This document shows, one piece after another, positions 5,713 to 5,937 of a stretch of 5,937 nucleotides of DNA. Within the stretch, counting starts at the first letter, position 1. The number at the start of each line of letters is the position of its first letter. This DNA comes from Aequorivita sp. (GTDB lineage: Bacteria > Bacteroidota > Bacteroidia > Flavobacteriales > Flavobacteriaceae): NCBI GenBank assembly GCA_002733915.1, contig NVXN01000006.1, positions 96,386 to 102,322 on the forward strand. Reading direction: 5' to 3'. Position numbers and translations under genes: made by a program. The notes beneath the pieces were generated by a model. The model made no database searches. It saw nothing but the letters and a program-made list of their open reading frames with translations, and had not been told where the DNA came from.

Positions 5713-5937
5713 ATTGAAACAGTTGTTTTATTAGTTAAAATTCGGCCGCCCTTCAATCTTAAGATTTGCTGTGTTCTGGCAGCCAAATCCAAATCGTGGG
5801 TGATAATCACTAGCGTAGTTCCAGCTTGTTTATTGAGATCAAAAAGCAACTGTATTATCTTCTCTCCTGTTTCCTCGTCCAGATTGCCGGTAGGTTCATC
5901 GGCGAATAAAATTGAAGGTTTGTTTGAAAAAGCCCTT
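5709..5937 (-). CDS. ABC transporter ATP-binding protein, YbbA/LolD-like (partial, C-terminal part)
   Basis: The last 75 residues are visible; the N-terminal part with the Walker A and signature motifs lies beyond the right edge. The visible part starts RAFSNKPSILFADEPTGNLD, containing the Walker B strand ILFAD, the catalytic glutamate (in DEP) and the D-loop GNLD. LVIITHDLDLA supplies the H-loop histidine. The C-terminal tail RLKGGRILTNK is typical of the short single-domain ATPases of the LolD/MacB/YbbA group, in which DEPTGNLD is characteristic. Its stop TGA (5711-5709) overlaps the TTG start of the permease gene (5712-5710) as TTGA, so the two are almost certainly co-transcribed and probably translationally coupled. 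It would hydrolyse ATP in the cytoplasm and drive the permease encoded next to it. Confidence 0.95.
   Translation of the reverse strand, partial: RAFSNKPSILFADEPTGNLDEETGEKIIQLLFDLNKQAGTTLVIITHDLDLAARTQQILRLKGGRILTNKTTVSI

Overview
The window looks like chromosomal DNA from a Bacteroidota member, most likely a flavobacterium. This is inferred from several things: AT-rich intergenic DNA, A-rich gene leaders with no clear Shine-Dalgarno, a lipoprotein with a flavobacterial-type surface-export signal (Cys followed by K-P-K-D-D), a possible promoter resembling the TTG / TAnnTTTG consensus, and Bacteroidota-like dispersed repeats (CGTCATTGCGA...TCGCAATGACG, and the GTGAGAC heptamer).

Layout, left to right. 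Positions 1-232 (minus) hold the N-terminal part of an NAD(P)-binding Rossmann/NmrA-like oxidoreductase that runs off the left edge. Positions 233-630 have no convincing gene but carry a palindromic repeat (441-536) and a second partial copy of its right arm (588-614). Positions 631-2121 (minus) encode a 496-residue lipoprotein with a single visible Asp-box, probably a sialidase-like beta-propeller of unknown function. Positions 2122-2691 are intergenic: a possible lipoprotein promoter, a 90-codon open stretch on the minus strand that reads like protein but has no start codon (2214-2486), and AT-rich DNA with nothing else clear. On the plus strand, two very small, highly charged, probably disordered proteins (2692-2832 and 2866-3072) sit in tandem. 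The short gap from 3073 contains GC-rich and heptameric repeats, the last of which runs into the stop codon of the next gene. Positions 3172-5712 (minus) encode a full-length two-FtsX-domain ABC permease of the YbbP type. Its partner ATPase (5709-5937, minus, C-terminal part only) lies directly upstream and overlaps its start.

The only clear functional unit is the ATPase-permease pair. It should form a YbbA/YbbP-like type VII ABC system, in which cytoplasmic ATP hydrolysis drives periplasmic conformational change, and the TTGA stop/start overlap suggests coupled translation. The lipoprotein and the two small proteins show no sequence-supported link to it. I see no CRISPR array, tRNA, rRNA, phage gene, transposase or defence system. 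The least explained items are the start-less coding-like fragment, the small-protein pair, the Asp-box lipoprotein and the dispersed repeats.
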